A stretch of DNA of 64,000 bases from Moorella sp. E308F. Its GTDB lineage: Bacteria > Bacillota > DSM-521 > Neomoorellales > Neomoorellaceae. Below the pieces are notes generated by a model. The model searched no databases. It had not been told where the DNA came from and worked only from the letters and a program-made list of their open reading frames with translations. Shown here in pieces: positions 27,556-34,967 of this stretch. Location: positions 1 to 64,000 of the forward strand of contig NZ_BJKN01000002.1 in the NCBI RefSeq assembly GCF_006538365.1. Reading direction: 5' to 3'. Position numbers and translations under genes: made by a program. The stretch's first letter is position 1. The number at the start of each line of letters is the position of its first letter.

Positions 27556-27849
27556 TTGGTTGATAATGAAAAGACAGCCGTTTTTCTGGCCGAAAAGATG
27601 CAGCAATTAATAACCGCCATAGAAAAAGCCAGCATCGCCGAGTGGATAGAACTCTACCGCCGGCCCTGGCGGCTCCTGTACCTCAACTTTGCCGCCGGGG
27701 TGGCCAGGGGCCTGGGTATAGCTGTGGGTTTTGCCATCCTGGGCGCCATTGTGATCTATATCATCCGCGAGCTGGCCCTGCTCAACCTTCCGGTCATCGG
27801 TAAACTCATTGCGGAAATTGTCCGCATGGTCCAGCAGGAGGTTTATTAA
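27556..27849 (+). CDS. DUF5665-type small membrane protein
   Basis: A 97-residue protein: an N-terminal amphipathic helix, the conserved WRLLYLNFAAGVARGLGIAVGF, and one long hydrophobic segment (GIAVGFAILGAIVIYIIREL). It ends in IGKLIAEIVRMVQ. This matches the DUF5665 family of spore-forming Clostridia, whose function is unknown. TTG 27556 follows GGAGGAG. It is followed 16 bases later by the DksA/TraR-type gene. Confidence 0.75.
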   Translation: MVDNEKTAVFLAEKMQQLITAIEKASIAEWIELYRRPWRLLYLNFAAGVARGLGIAVGFAILGAIVIYIIRELALLNLPVIGKLIAEIVRMVQQEVY

Positions 27850-27865
27850 ACTGGGAGGCTTTCAT

Positions 27866-28615
27866 ATGGATGCAAAATCCTTAAAGCATTTTCGCAGGAA
27901 ATTGCTGGAAGAAAAGAAAAAGCTGCAGGAACAAATAGATTCCTTTAACAGCGGGGGATTGCGGGAGCCCCTGCTGGAGTCCACCCAGGAACTGTCCCGT
28001 TACGATAACCACCCCGGGGATCTCGGCAGTGAGGAATTCGAGCGCGGCAAAGACCTGGCTTTGAGGGATAACGCCCGTATCCAGCTGCAAAAGATAGACG
28101 ATGCCCTGGAAAGCATCCAGGATGGGACCTACGGCTACTGCCGGGTGTGCGGTCGGGAGATACCCCGGGAACGGCTGGAGGCCATACCCGAGACAACCCT
28201 GTGTCTGGAGTGTCGTAAAAAAATGGAAGGGGCAGGAGACATCAACCATCGGCCCATCGAGGAGCAGGTTATCCTGCCTCCCTTTGGCGGCCAGGTCTCC
28301 GATCCCTATCAAAAGCACCCGGACGAGGAGGAAGCCCTCATGTATGATGGGGAAGATACCTGGCAGGACCTGGCCCAAACTATTGAACACGCCTCCGAAT
28401 CCCGTAGCGGCGCCTACTTCGGCCCTCTGGATCTGGATGAAGACCAGGGCTATGTTGAGCCGGTAGATGGCATCCCCTATTTTAAGGGTGCCGAAGGTAT
28501 GTTTTATGAAGATACCGGGGCCTACATTGATGATGAAGGGTCTCCGGAGGAAAAGGTAATTGGCGATGCTGGCTGGGACCGGGTGGTGCGTGATGGAGAC
28601 GAAATAGATAGTTAG
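27866..28615 (+). CDS. TraR/DksA-type C4 zinc finger protein, YteA-like
   Basis: A 249-residue protein with an N-terminal coiled coil (residues 1-35) and a region RYDNHPGDLGSEEFERGKDLAL. The DksA/TraR zinc finger YGYCRVCGREIPRERLEAIPETTLCLEC lies at about residues 90-120. Its acidic C-terminal half has EDTWQDLAQTIEHAS and YFKGAEGMFYEDTG. The extended C-terminus is as in the YteA family found in spore formers. An effect on RNA polymerase is possible but unproven. ATG 27866 follows a GGAGG site. Its stop overlaps the end of the minus-strand DUF1540 gene. Confidence 0.88.
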   Translation: MDAKSLKHFRRKLLEEKKKLQEQIDSFNSGGLREPLLESTQELSRYDNHPGDLGSEEFERGKDLALRDNARIQLQKIDDALESIQDGTYGYCRVCGREIPRERLEAIPETTLCLECRKKMEGAGDINHRPIEEQVILPPFGGQVSDPYQKHPDEEEALMYDGEDTWQDLAQTIEHASESRSGAYFGPLDLDEDQGYVEPVDGIPYFKGAEGMFYEDTGAYIDDEGSPEEKVIGDAGWDRVVRDGDEIDS

Positions 28616-28815
28616 TCATAGGGTATAGTTTCCAGGGTATCATTGGCCTTGCCAAAGGAAAAGACGGTGGTGGTATCCTTTTCCGGCAGCAATCGTTGAA
28701 AATCGCCGCAGTTGGTATCCAGGCCGTTCCTGGTGATGTGAATGGTCTCCAGCTTGCAGAAACCGGCCCCATCGTGGTGGACGCAGATATCTACCTCACA
28801 GTATATGCGGAGCAA
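28612..28815 (-). CDS. DUF1540-type small Cys-rich protein
   Basis: Minus-strand gene of 67 codons starting at TTG (28815-28813). A strong GGAGGAGGG site lies 8 bases upstream on that strand (about 28824-28832). Four cysteines in the order C-x4-C-x8-C-x15-C within YCEVDICVHHDGAGFCKLETIHI and TNCGDF fit the DUF1540 metal-binding-like family, common as small proteins in Clostridia. The function is unknown. It converges on the preceding zinc-finger gene with stops overlapping by 4 bases. Confidence 0.75.
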   Translation of the reverse strand: MLRIYCEVDICVHHDGAGFCKLETIHITRNGLDTNCGDFQRLLPEKDTTTVFSFGKANDTLETIPYD

Positions 28816-28832
28816 AGTAAATCCCTCCTCCG

Positions 28833-29133
28833 AAAATAACTCTATCGCAGGCTGGCATTGTCTCGCTCGCTACCTGTGCCCTTGTGGAGCGCTCAGCACT
28901 CACTAAACTCAGGTACCTCCAAAGGTAGTGCGACTGCAAAAACCCAAGAACTGGTTGCTGTAACTTGGTTACTGTGAGTGCTGGGCCGCTTATTCGGCAT
29001 CCTTGCCTTTAGAACTCGGCCGAAGGCCTCTTTGTTTTCGGCCCCGCTTATCATCCCTGGAGCTTCGCCTGGGCTGCTTCGCCACTCGGTAGAAGCTCAC
29101 TCGCTCCAGACAAAAGCCACCCCTCAAAAGTAG
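28833..29133. other. Gene-free stretch with inverted repeats between the DUF1540 gene and thiD
   Basis: No convincing gene was seen on either strand. The stretch contains a 10-bp inverted repeat (28894-28903 with 28974-28983). Inside it are a short hairpin GTAAC-TTG-GTTAC near 28960-28973 and a 5-bp pair CCAAG/CTTGG. A GGCCGAAGGCC-like palindrome occurs near 29020. GCTTCGCC occurs twice within 17 bases near 29064-29086. It could hold a structured RNA or be the remnant of a mobile element. Confidence 0.4.
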
Positions 29134-29162
29134 TTTACCCATAACGGCTGACGTGGTATGAT
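29134..29162 (+). promoter_or_regulatory. Promoter before thiD
   Basis: TTTACC at 29134-29139 and TATGAT at 29157-29162 are 17 bp apart, with a TG one base before the -10 (extended -10). It lies 28 bases before the thiD start. Confidence 0.55.
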
Positions 29163-29190
29163 AGAGAACTAGAGAATGGGGGAGAAGTTT

Positions 29191-29985
29191 ATGCACAAGG
29201 CTTTGACCATTGCCGGATCCGATTCCGGGGGCGGAGCCGGTATTCAGGCCGACTTGAAGACCTTTGCCGCCCTCAAAGTTTACGGTTCCAGTGTGATCAC
29301 TTCTGTGACGGCACAGAATACCTTGGGGGTGCAGGGGACCTTCGACCTGCCGCCGGAATTTGTCGGCCGGCAGATGGATGCCGTTTTAAGCGATATCGGT
29401 GCGGATGCCGCCAAAACCGGGATGCTGGCCAATGCCGGTATTATCGAAGTCGTAGCTGCCAAGGTTAAAGAGTACGGAATAAAGAATCTGGTCATTGACC
29501 CGGTAATGGTGGCCAAGAGCGGCGATCTCCTGCTGGCCCGGGAAGCGCGCCAGGTTTTGCAGAAAAAACTGTTTCCCCTGGCCCTGGTCATTACCCCTAA
29601 CCTGGATGAAGCCGGCGTTCTCACGGGGCGCGAGATTAGCAGTGAAGATGAGATGGTAGCTGCAGCCCGGGAGTTACATGACCAGGGCGTACCCTATGTT
29701 TTAGTAAAGGGAGGGCACCTGGCCGGTGCGGCAACTGATATTCTCTTTGACGGCCGGGAAGTCCGGCGTTTTTCCGCTCCCCGCCTGGATAACCGCCACA
29801 CTCACGGGACGGGCTGTACCCTGTCGGCAGCCATCACCGCTTTCCTGGCCCGGGGTTTGACGGTACCCGCAGCGGTAGCGGCGGCCAAGGAGTATATCCA
29901 GACGGCCATCAGCCAGGCCCTTGCCGTAGGTCAGGGCTGCGGGCCGGTACACCACCTGGCACCTTATTATTCCTGGGGGGATTGA
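29191..29985 (+). CDS. thiD: Hydroxymethylpyrimidine/phosphomethylpyrimidine kinase ThiD
   Basis: Ribokinase-fold kinase that phosphorylates HMP and HMP-P in thiamine synthesis. The 264-residue product begins ALTIAGSDSGGGAGIQADLKTF. It has VIDPVMVAKSGD, TPNLDEAGVLTG, and the anion-hole/catalytic motif NRHTHGTGCTLSAAI. ATG 29191 is 8 bases after GGGGGAG. Pyridoxal kinases of the same fold (PdxK) are the main alternative. No other thi gene and no THI-box is visible nearby. Confidence 0.9.
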   Translation: MHKALTIAGSDSGGGAGIQADLKTFAALKVYGSSVITSVTAQNTLGVQGTFDLPPEFVGRQMDAVLSDIGADAAKTGMLANAGIIEVVAAKVKEYGIKNLVIDPVMVAKSGDLLLAREARQVLQKKLFPLALVITPNLDEAGVLTGREISSEDEMVAAARELHDQGVPYVLVKGGHLAGAATDILFDGREVRRFSAPRLDNRHTHGTGCTLSAAITAFLARGLTVPAAVAAAKEYIQTAISQALAVGQGCGPVHHLAPYYSWGD

Positions 29986-29987
29986 GC

Positions 29988-30440
29988 GTGCCCTTTTTGT
30001 TGCTGGTAGCTCTGGTCCTGGGCATTGACCAGTTGAGCAAGTATATTATCCGGGTCAATTTCCAGCCCAATGAGAGCCTGCCGGTAATCAATTCAGTTTT
30101 TCATTTAACTTACGTCAATAATCCCGGGGCGGCCTTTGGCCTCCTGGCCTATAAAACACCGGTTTTTGTGACCGTGACCCTGCTGGTGGCGGTTGTCATC
30201 CTGGTGGCCTACCGCTTCCTGCCTCCGGACCGCATCCTCTTGCGCCTGGCCCTGGCCCTGATGCTGGGCGGCGCCCTGGGTAACCTCATTGACCGCCTGC
30301 GCTTTGGTTATGTAGTTGACTTCCTTGATTTCCGCATCTGGCCGGTTTTTAACCTGGCTGACATGGCTATCGTTGGCGGCGTTATTCTCCTCTGCTGGGA
30401 ACTTTTGGGGCCGGCAGGTGAACAGGGGAAGAGCCTGTGA
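29988..30440 (+). CDS. lspA: Lipoprotein signal peptidase LspA
   Basis: Membrane aspartic protease that cleaves prolipoprotein signal peptides after lipidation. The 150-residue product has four membrane helices and the family motifs GIDQLSKYII, YVNNPGAAFG, GNLIDRLRFGYVVDFLDF and FNLADMAI, with the two catalytic Asp residues. GTG 29988 is 7 bases after a G-rich site; TTG 29982, overlapping the thiD stop, is an alternative. The stop overlaps the next start by 4 bases. Confidence 0.94.
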   Translation: MPFLLLVALVLGIDQLSKYIIRVNFQPNESLPVINSVFHLTYVNNPGAAFGLLAYKTPVFVTVTLLVAVVILVAYRFLPPDRILLRLALALMLGGALGNLIDRLRFGYVVDFLDFRIWPVFNLADMAIVGGVILLCWELLGPAGEQGKSL

Positions 30441-31375
30441 GCCGTCGCATAGAGCTGGAAGTCACCCCGGAAGACAGGGGAAAACGGCTGGATTCCTGGC
30501 TGGCCGGGAAGCTGGAAGGGGTATCCCGTTCCCGCGTCCAGCAACTGCTGGATGCCGGCAAGGTTGCTTTCTCCGGAGGGGGAAGGCCGAAAGCCAATTA
30601 CCGCCTGCGGGGTGAGGAAAAAATCCAGGTCAACCTGCCGGAGCCGGTGCGGCTGGAGGTAAGACCTGAACCCATCCCCCTGGACATCCTGTACGAAGAT
30701 GAGGATGTTATTGTCGTCAACAAGCCCCAGGGCATGGTCGTCCACCCGGCTCCCGGCAATGAACATGGCACCCTGGTCAATGCCTTATTGTACCACTGTG
30801 GTGATCTGTCGGGTATAAACGGCGTCCTGCGGCCGGGCATAGTCCACCGCCTGGATAAAGATACCTCCGGCATCCTGGTGGCAGCTAAAAATGATGCGGC
30901 CCACCTGGGCCTGGCGGCCCAGGTAAAGGCCCATAGCATGAAAAGGGTTTATCTGGCCCTGGTCCACGGGGTAGTAACCGAGCCCCGCGGCCGTATTGAG
31001 GCGCCCATTGGCCGGCACCCTGTCGACCGGCAGCGCATGGCGGTTACTGACAAAAATTCCCGGGAGGCCATCACCCATTACCGGGTTCTAGAGCAGTTTG
31101 ACCGGTATACTTTGCTGGAGGCGCGACTGGAGACGGGGCGCACCCACCAGATCCGGGTGCACATGGCCTTCCTGGGTCATCCGGTGGTAGGTGACCCCAA
31201 GTACGGCCCCCGCCGCTGCCCCTTTGACCTGCCGGGGCAACTCCTGCATGCCGGTTGCCTGGGTTTTAACCACCCCGTACGAGGCGATTACCTGGAGTTT
31301 ACGGCACCGCCGCCGCCGATTTTTTTACGGGTTCTGGAAAACTTAAGGCGGGAGAAAAGGGGAGAGGGTAGATAA
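30437..31375 (+). CDS. rluD: Large-subunit pseudouridine synthase, RluA/RluD family
   Basis: Modifies uridines in 23S rRNA. The 312-residue protein has an N-terminal S4 domain (RLDSWLAGKLEGVSRSRVQQLLDAG) and the catalytic block RPGIVHRLDKDTSGILVAAK containing the essential Asp. EARLETGRTHQIRVHMAFLGHPVVGD follows. GTG 30437 overlaps the lspA stop, a coupling common in Firmicutes (lspA-ylyB). The exact target uridines cannot be told from sequence; RluD-type is the most likely. Confidence 0.92.
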   Translation: MSRRIELEVTPEDRGKRLDSWLAGKLEGVSRSRVQQLLDAGKVAFSGGGRPKANYRLRGEEKIQVNLPEPVRLEVRPEPIPLDILYEDEDVIVVNKPQGMVVHPAPGNEHGTLVNALLYHCGDLSGINGVLRPGIVHRLDKDTSGILVAAKNDAAHLGLAAQVKAHSMKRVYLALVHGVVTEPRGRIEAPIGRHPVDRQRMAVTDKNSREAITHYRVLEQFDRYTLLEARLETGRTHQIRVHMAFLGHPVVGDPKYGPRRCPFDLPGQLLHAGCLGFNHPVRGDYLEFTAPPPPIFLRVLENLRREKRGEGR

Positions 31376-31376
31376 G

Positions 31377-31616
31377 ATGCCTGACGGATGGGTTACTGTG
31401 GCCGTGAAGGAGAGGGTAGAAGCCCTGATGATCCAGGGTTTACTGGCGGCCGCCGGCCTGCCGGTGCGCCTGCTGGGAGAGCCCTTGGGAAACATTTACG
31501 GTTTAAATATAGGCCCCCTGGGGCTGGTCCAGGTTCAGGTGCCGGCGGGGGCTGCCGGGCAGGCGCGGGACATCCTGGCGGCAAGATTCCGGGGTGAAGC
31601 AGCCCATGACCGGTAA
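31377..31616 (+). CDS. DUF2007-type small protein
   Basis: A 79-residue protein with the DUF2007 pattern: VAVKERVEALMIQGLLAAAGLPVRLL, then a beta strand LGLVQVQVPAGAAGQARDILA. The fold is ferredoxin-like and the function is unknown. ATG 31377 is 1 base after the pseudouridine synthase stop, and its end overlaps the following methyltransferase start. Confidence 0.75.
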   Translation: MPDGWVTVAVKERVEALMIQGLLAAAGLPVRLLGEPLGNIYGLNIGPLGLVQVQVPAGAAGQARDILAARFRGEAAHDR

Positions 31617-32451
31617 ACATCAGAACCGCCTCAACGACCTCGACGGCCGGGAATGGCTGTACTGGACCGACACCCTCTACATTACCACCTATCCCCCCGA
31701 TGCTACCCATCCTTTACGCAAACAACACGGGGCTATGAAGCCACCGGAGGTCATGGCGGAAATTATCCGTTTTTTTACTAAAAAAGATGAACTCGTCCTG
31801 GACCCCTTTGCCGGCGTGGGGGGAACCCTCCTGGGGGCGGCCCTGGCCGGGCGGCCGAGTCTTGGTTTTGAACTCGACCCCCGCTGGGTAGCCATCTACC
31901 GGGCCATCCAGAGCGATTTTATCATTGCGAATGGGGTTATCTGTCGCCGGGAAGAGGCGGTTGCCGGTGGGGAACCCCTGACCGGGGAAATGCGCGAGGG
32001 CGACTGTCTGTCCCTGCTAAAGGAATTACCCTCCGCATCTGTTCCGGCGGTAATTACCGATCCTCCTTACGGGATTAACCATGGCGCTACAGGCTTCAGT
32101 AAGGAGACCAACTTTAATATGCTTTCTCCTTGGCTGGAAAATGACCTGGGCCGGGCCCCTGACCTGCCCAGTTTCCTGGGGCGCCTGCAGGAAATCGGGC
32201 AGGAGATCCGGCGGGTACTCATGCCCGGCCGCTACCTGGTCATGCTGGTGGGGGATCGTTACCAGCAGGGAGAATATGTTCCATTGGGCTTTTTAGTGGC
32301 CCAGGCCATGCGTGAGATCGGTTTCAAATTTAAAGGGCTGAAGATCTGGTCCAACAAGGCCACCCGCCGCCACCTTAAGCCCTATGCTATAAAATCAGTC
32401 TTCGTACCCAATATCACCCACCAGAACATCCTTATCTTGCGGAAGGAATGA
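31606..32451 (+). CDS. Orphan DNA adenine/cytosine-N4 methyltransferase
   Basis: A 281-residue protein with an AdoMet-binding motif I, DPFAGVGGTLLGAALAGRPSLGFELD, at about residue 66. The catalytic motif IV DPPYG lies at about residue 152. This makes it an amino-methyltransferase of the N6-adenine/N4-cytosine group. Motif I before motif IV, but with the FAGVGG style normally found at the C-terminus of beta-class enzymes, suggests a permuted order. No restriction endonuclease or specificity gene is near. ATG 31606 overlaps the end of the DUF2007 gene; GTG 31594 is an alternative start. Target sequence and role are unknown. Confidence 0.82.
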   Translation: MTGKHQNRLNDLDGREWLYWTDTLYITTYPPDATHPLRKQHGAMKPPEVMAEIIRFFTKKDELVLDPFAGVGGTLLGAALAGRPSLGFELDPRWVAIYRAIQSDFIIANGVICRREEAVAGGEPLTGEMREGDCLSLLKELPSASVPAVITDPPYGINHGATGFSKETNFNMLSPWLENDLGRAPDLPSFLGRLQEIGQEIRRVLMPGRYLVMLVGDRYQQGEYVPLGFLVAQAMREIGFKFKGLKIWSNKATRRHLKPYAIKSVFVPNITHQNILILRKE

Positions 32452-32461
32452 AGCAAAGTTG

Positions 32462-33400
32462 ATGCAACTACTGGCTGTCGGGGCCCAGGTGGGTGCCCTG
32501 TTTTTCTATGTCCTTTTGGGTTTCCTGGGGCGCCAGCGTAAGATTTTAACCGCCCAGGGCGACAAAGTCATTTCTGACATTATTTTTTACTTTACCATGC
32601 CTGCCCTTACCATCACCTCCATGAACCTCAAGGTTTCCGGCCAGGAATTAACAAACGCCTTTCTGATCCTGGCCGCCGCTGTGGTACTGGTCCTTGGATC
32701 CTACGCCTTGTGCGCCCTGGCAGGGGCCTGGCTGCGCCTGCCCTTAAAGACGAATTATGCCTTTCGCTTTACCACCGCCTTCGGCAATGTGGCCTACCTG
32801 GGCTTCCCGGTGGCCTACATTCTCTGGGGCCAGCTGGGGGTCTTTTATGCAGCCATGTATGCCCTGGGCCACAATGTCCTCTTCTGGACTTTAGGTGTCT
32901 GGTTAATGCAGGATCACCAGGAACACAAAGGCCTCGACTGGCGCCAGATTTTGAACATCAATGTCCTGGCCATTATCCTGGGCCTGGTCCTGGCCCTCTT
33001 CCATTTCCAGCTGCCGCCCCTTATTTTCCGTCCCCTGGATGGGCTGGGCCAGGCTACCATACCCCTGGCCCTCTTCCTGGTGGGTTCCATGCTGGCCGAA
33101 TCTCCTATCCGTACCCTGGCCGGCAAAAAGATAGTTTACCTTATAGTGGCAGTCAGGTTGATAATCTTACCCCTCCTGGCCCTAGGGGCTATGTTCCTTG
33201 TCCCGGGCTGGGATAAGAATGTCCGCCTGCTGGTGATTATGGAGATGGCCATGCCAGCAGCTGCCATTGCCCCGGCTGTGGCGCGGAAGTATGACGGCGA
33301 TTACAACCTGATCTCCGAAGGGGTGGTGGCTACCACCCTGGTTTCCCTGTTAACCATCCCTCTCTGGGCCTGGTTGTTAAATTACCATATATTGACATAA
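32462..33400 (+). CDS. AEC family membrane transporter
   Basis: A 312-residue membrane protein of the auxin efflux carrier (AEC) fold with about ten helices. The first half has VISDIIFYFTMPALTITSMNL and FGNVAYLGFPVAY. The second half has NVLAIILGLVLALFHFQLPP, LDGLGQATIPLALFLVGSML and MEMAMPAAAIAPAVARKYDGD, arranged as an inverted repeat. Bacterial members export or import organic acids such as malate; the substrate here is not known. ATG 32462 or the adjoining TTG 32459 may start it. Confidence 0.88.
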   Translation: MQLLAVGAQVGALFFYVLLGFLGRQRKILTAQGDKVISDIIFYFTMPALTITSMNLKVSGQELTNAFLILAAAVVLVLGSYALCALAGAWLRLPLKTNYAFRFTTAFGNVAYLGFPVAYILWGQLGVFYAAMYALGHNVLFWTLGVWLMQDHQEHKGLDWRQILNINVLAIILGLVLALFHFQLPPLIFRPLDGLGQATIPLALFLVGSMLAESPIRTLAGKKIVYLIVAVRLIILPLLALGAMFLVPGWDKNVRLLVIMEMAMPAAAIAPAVARKYDGDYNLISEGVVATTLVSLLTIPLWAWLLNYHILT

Positions 33401-33493
33401 AGTTCCATTTTTCTGGCAGGAAAATCCAGCATGGGTGTCATATATTACCAGTTAAATAATGGTTAATACTAAAAACTGGAAGAGGTGACACCC

Positions 33494-34873
33494 GTGGCCA
33501 AAAAACCTAAAAATGCCCCGGCTCCCAAGATAACTAAAGTTAAAGTAACAGGAAAACTGGATTCCCTTACCGACCTGCTTAAATTACGTTTATTCGAGTA
33601 CTCGCCCCAATCGATGGACGAGCTAGTCCAGGAAGCGCAGCAGCACCTGCTGACCAGCCATAATCTGGCCAAGATCCAGAAAAACGTGAACCGCTGCTTG
33701 ACCAAGAACCCCTGCTTTCGCAGTGAAGGCAAGGGATTGTGGTGCCTGCGCCTGGACGGATTGAAGGAAAACGATGCCGCTCACCGCGTCCTTCAGGCCC
33801 ATGGAGATGCCCTGCGTTTAAGTGAAATCAACGCGGAGTTAAAGGAAGCCGGCAAGCCGGAAGTACCGGGAGAACAAAAGCTGGTAGCCGATGGCCGTTT
33901 CTTGCGGCTAAAAGACGGCCGCTGGGGCCTCATCCACTGGGCCTATGTCGAACCGGAGCCGGCGGGAGATAAGTCCCCGCTCCAGCCGGTAAATGCGGCC
34001 GGGCCTACCGGTAACGGCCAGGAAACGCAGTCTCCGGGATCTCCAACCAGAACAGCGCCAGGCAAGGGCGGCAGTGGTCCCCAGTTAGTGGAAATGCCCC
34101 GGGCCGGCGAGCAGATTCTCCCCCTGGCCAAACCGGCACCAGCGGCTAAAGAAGGCGATTTTTGGGACAAGTTATTCCCCCTGAAGCACACCGGCGAGAA
34201 GGCGTCGCCACCGGCGGCCCCGAAATTTACGCCGGTAAAGAACGCCACCGTGGAACCGCCGGCCTGGGAGGAAATAGCCGCCGGGGCCGAAGCCGCCGCC
34301 CTCACTCTGGAAACAGAAAAGTTAACCCCGGCCCCCAAGGAATTTAGCCTCATTAACGGCGGTAAGGCTGCCGCCGGCCGCCAGGTGGAGCAAAAGGATG
34401 AAGAAAAAGAAAAGCTGCGCCAGGAAATAGAAGACCTGCGCCAGGAGAATAAAAACCTGTTAAGCGATCTGGAAAAACTCCACCGGCGTAAGGAAGAATT
34501 GCGCCAGGAGCTCACCCAGATAGAAGAACAGCTGGTAAACTTAAGGGTTGAGCGGGATACCTTGAAGAAAAGGGTCAGCCACCTGGAGACCCGCCTCATG
34601 CAGCTCCAGGGAACCCTCAATAAAACCGTCAGCGATGCCCAGGCCGAACAGGCGCGCCTGAAGCAACAGCTGCGGGAGCAGGAATACCGCCTCCAGACGA
34701 CTCTCATCGCCAATGAAGACCTGGAACGGACGGTGGCCGACCTGCAGAAGGAACGGCAAGAGTTAAAACGCCAGCTCGCCTTCTGGCCGGTGCGCCTGGC
34801 CTTACGCCTGGCGGCTCTCTTCGGTTTTAGCCTGCCCCGGGAGAGGACGCGGGCCAGGGCCTACAGCCGCTAG
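33494..34873 (+). CDS. Unrecognised protein with two N-terminal winged-helix-like modules and a C-terminal coiled coil
   Basis: A 459-residue protein not placed in a named family. The N-terminus is Lys-rich. Residues about 20-85 (LTDLLKLRLFEYSPQSMDEL to GKGLWCLRL) and 90-150 (VLQAHGDALRLSEINAELKE to RWGL) each look like HARE-HTH/RpoE-delta-type winged helices. A Pro/Ala-rich low-complexity linker spans about 155-290. A strong heptad coiled coil covers about 295-430. The tail FWPVRLALRLAALFGFSL is amphipathic, followed by basic residues. It is cytoplasmic by appearance, possibly membrane- or nucleoid-associated. GTG 33494 follows AGAGGTGA. The gene is monocistronic with a terminator-like hairpin after it. 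Confidence 0.75.
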   Translation: MAKKPKNAPAPKITKVKVTGKLDSLTDLLKLRLFEYSPQSMDELVQEAQQHLLTSHNLAKIQKNVNRCLTKNPCFRSEGKGLWCLRLDGLKENDAAHRVLQAHGDALRLSEINAELKEAGKPEVPGEQKLVADGRFLRLKDGRWGLIHWAYVEPEPAGDKSPLQPVNAAGPTGNGQETQSPGSPTRTAPGKGGSGPQLVEMPRAGEQILPLAKPAPAAKEGDFWDKLFPLKHTGEKASPPAAPKFTPVKNATVEPPAWEEIAAGAEAAALTLETEKLTPAPKEFSLINGGKAAAGRQVEQKDEEKEKLRQEIEDLRQENKNLLSDLEKLHRRKEELRQELTQIEEQLVNLRVERDTLKKRVSHLETRLMQLQGTLNKTVSDAQAEQARLKQQLREQEYRLQTTLIANEDLERTVADLQKERQELKRQLAFWPVRLALRLAALFGFSLPRERTRARAYSR

Positions 34874-34877
34874 GCCC

Positions 34878-34907
34878 TTGCTAAAAATGGCAATCATGGC
34901 TTATAAT
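34878..34907 (+). promoter_or_regulatory. Possible promoter before the ABC exporter genes
   Basis: TTGCTA at 34878-34883 and a perfect TATAAT at 34902-34907, 18 bp apart. The start point would fall only a few bases before the hairpin at 34921, so either the hairpin acts on this transcript as an attenuator or the match is fortuitous. Confidence 0.4.
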
Positions 34908-34920
34908 ATTATTAAACTTC

Positions 34921-34949
34921 ACCCCGGCGAAAGCGGGGTATTTTTATTG
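34921..34949 (+). terminator. Terminator between the coiled-coil gene and the ABC genes
   Basis: A 6-bp GC stem (34921-34926 with 34934-34939) followed by ATTTTTATT. It ends the coiled-coil gene transcript, or attenuates the ABC transcript if the promoter just upstream is real. Confidence 0.65.
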
Positions 34950-34967
34950 AGGCAGGGTGGATTGGCT

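Noticed and set aside
28990-29196. Minus-strand frame of 68 codons before thiD
   Set aside because: It crosses the thiD promoter and start, is Arg/Lys-rich without family features, and has no ribosome site.
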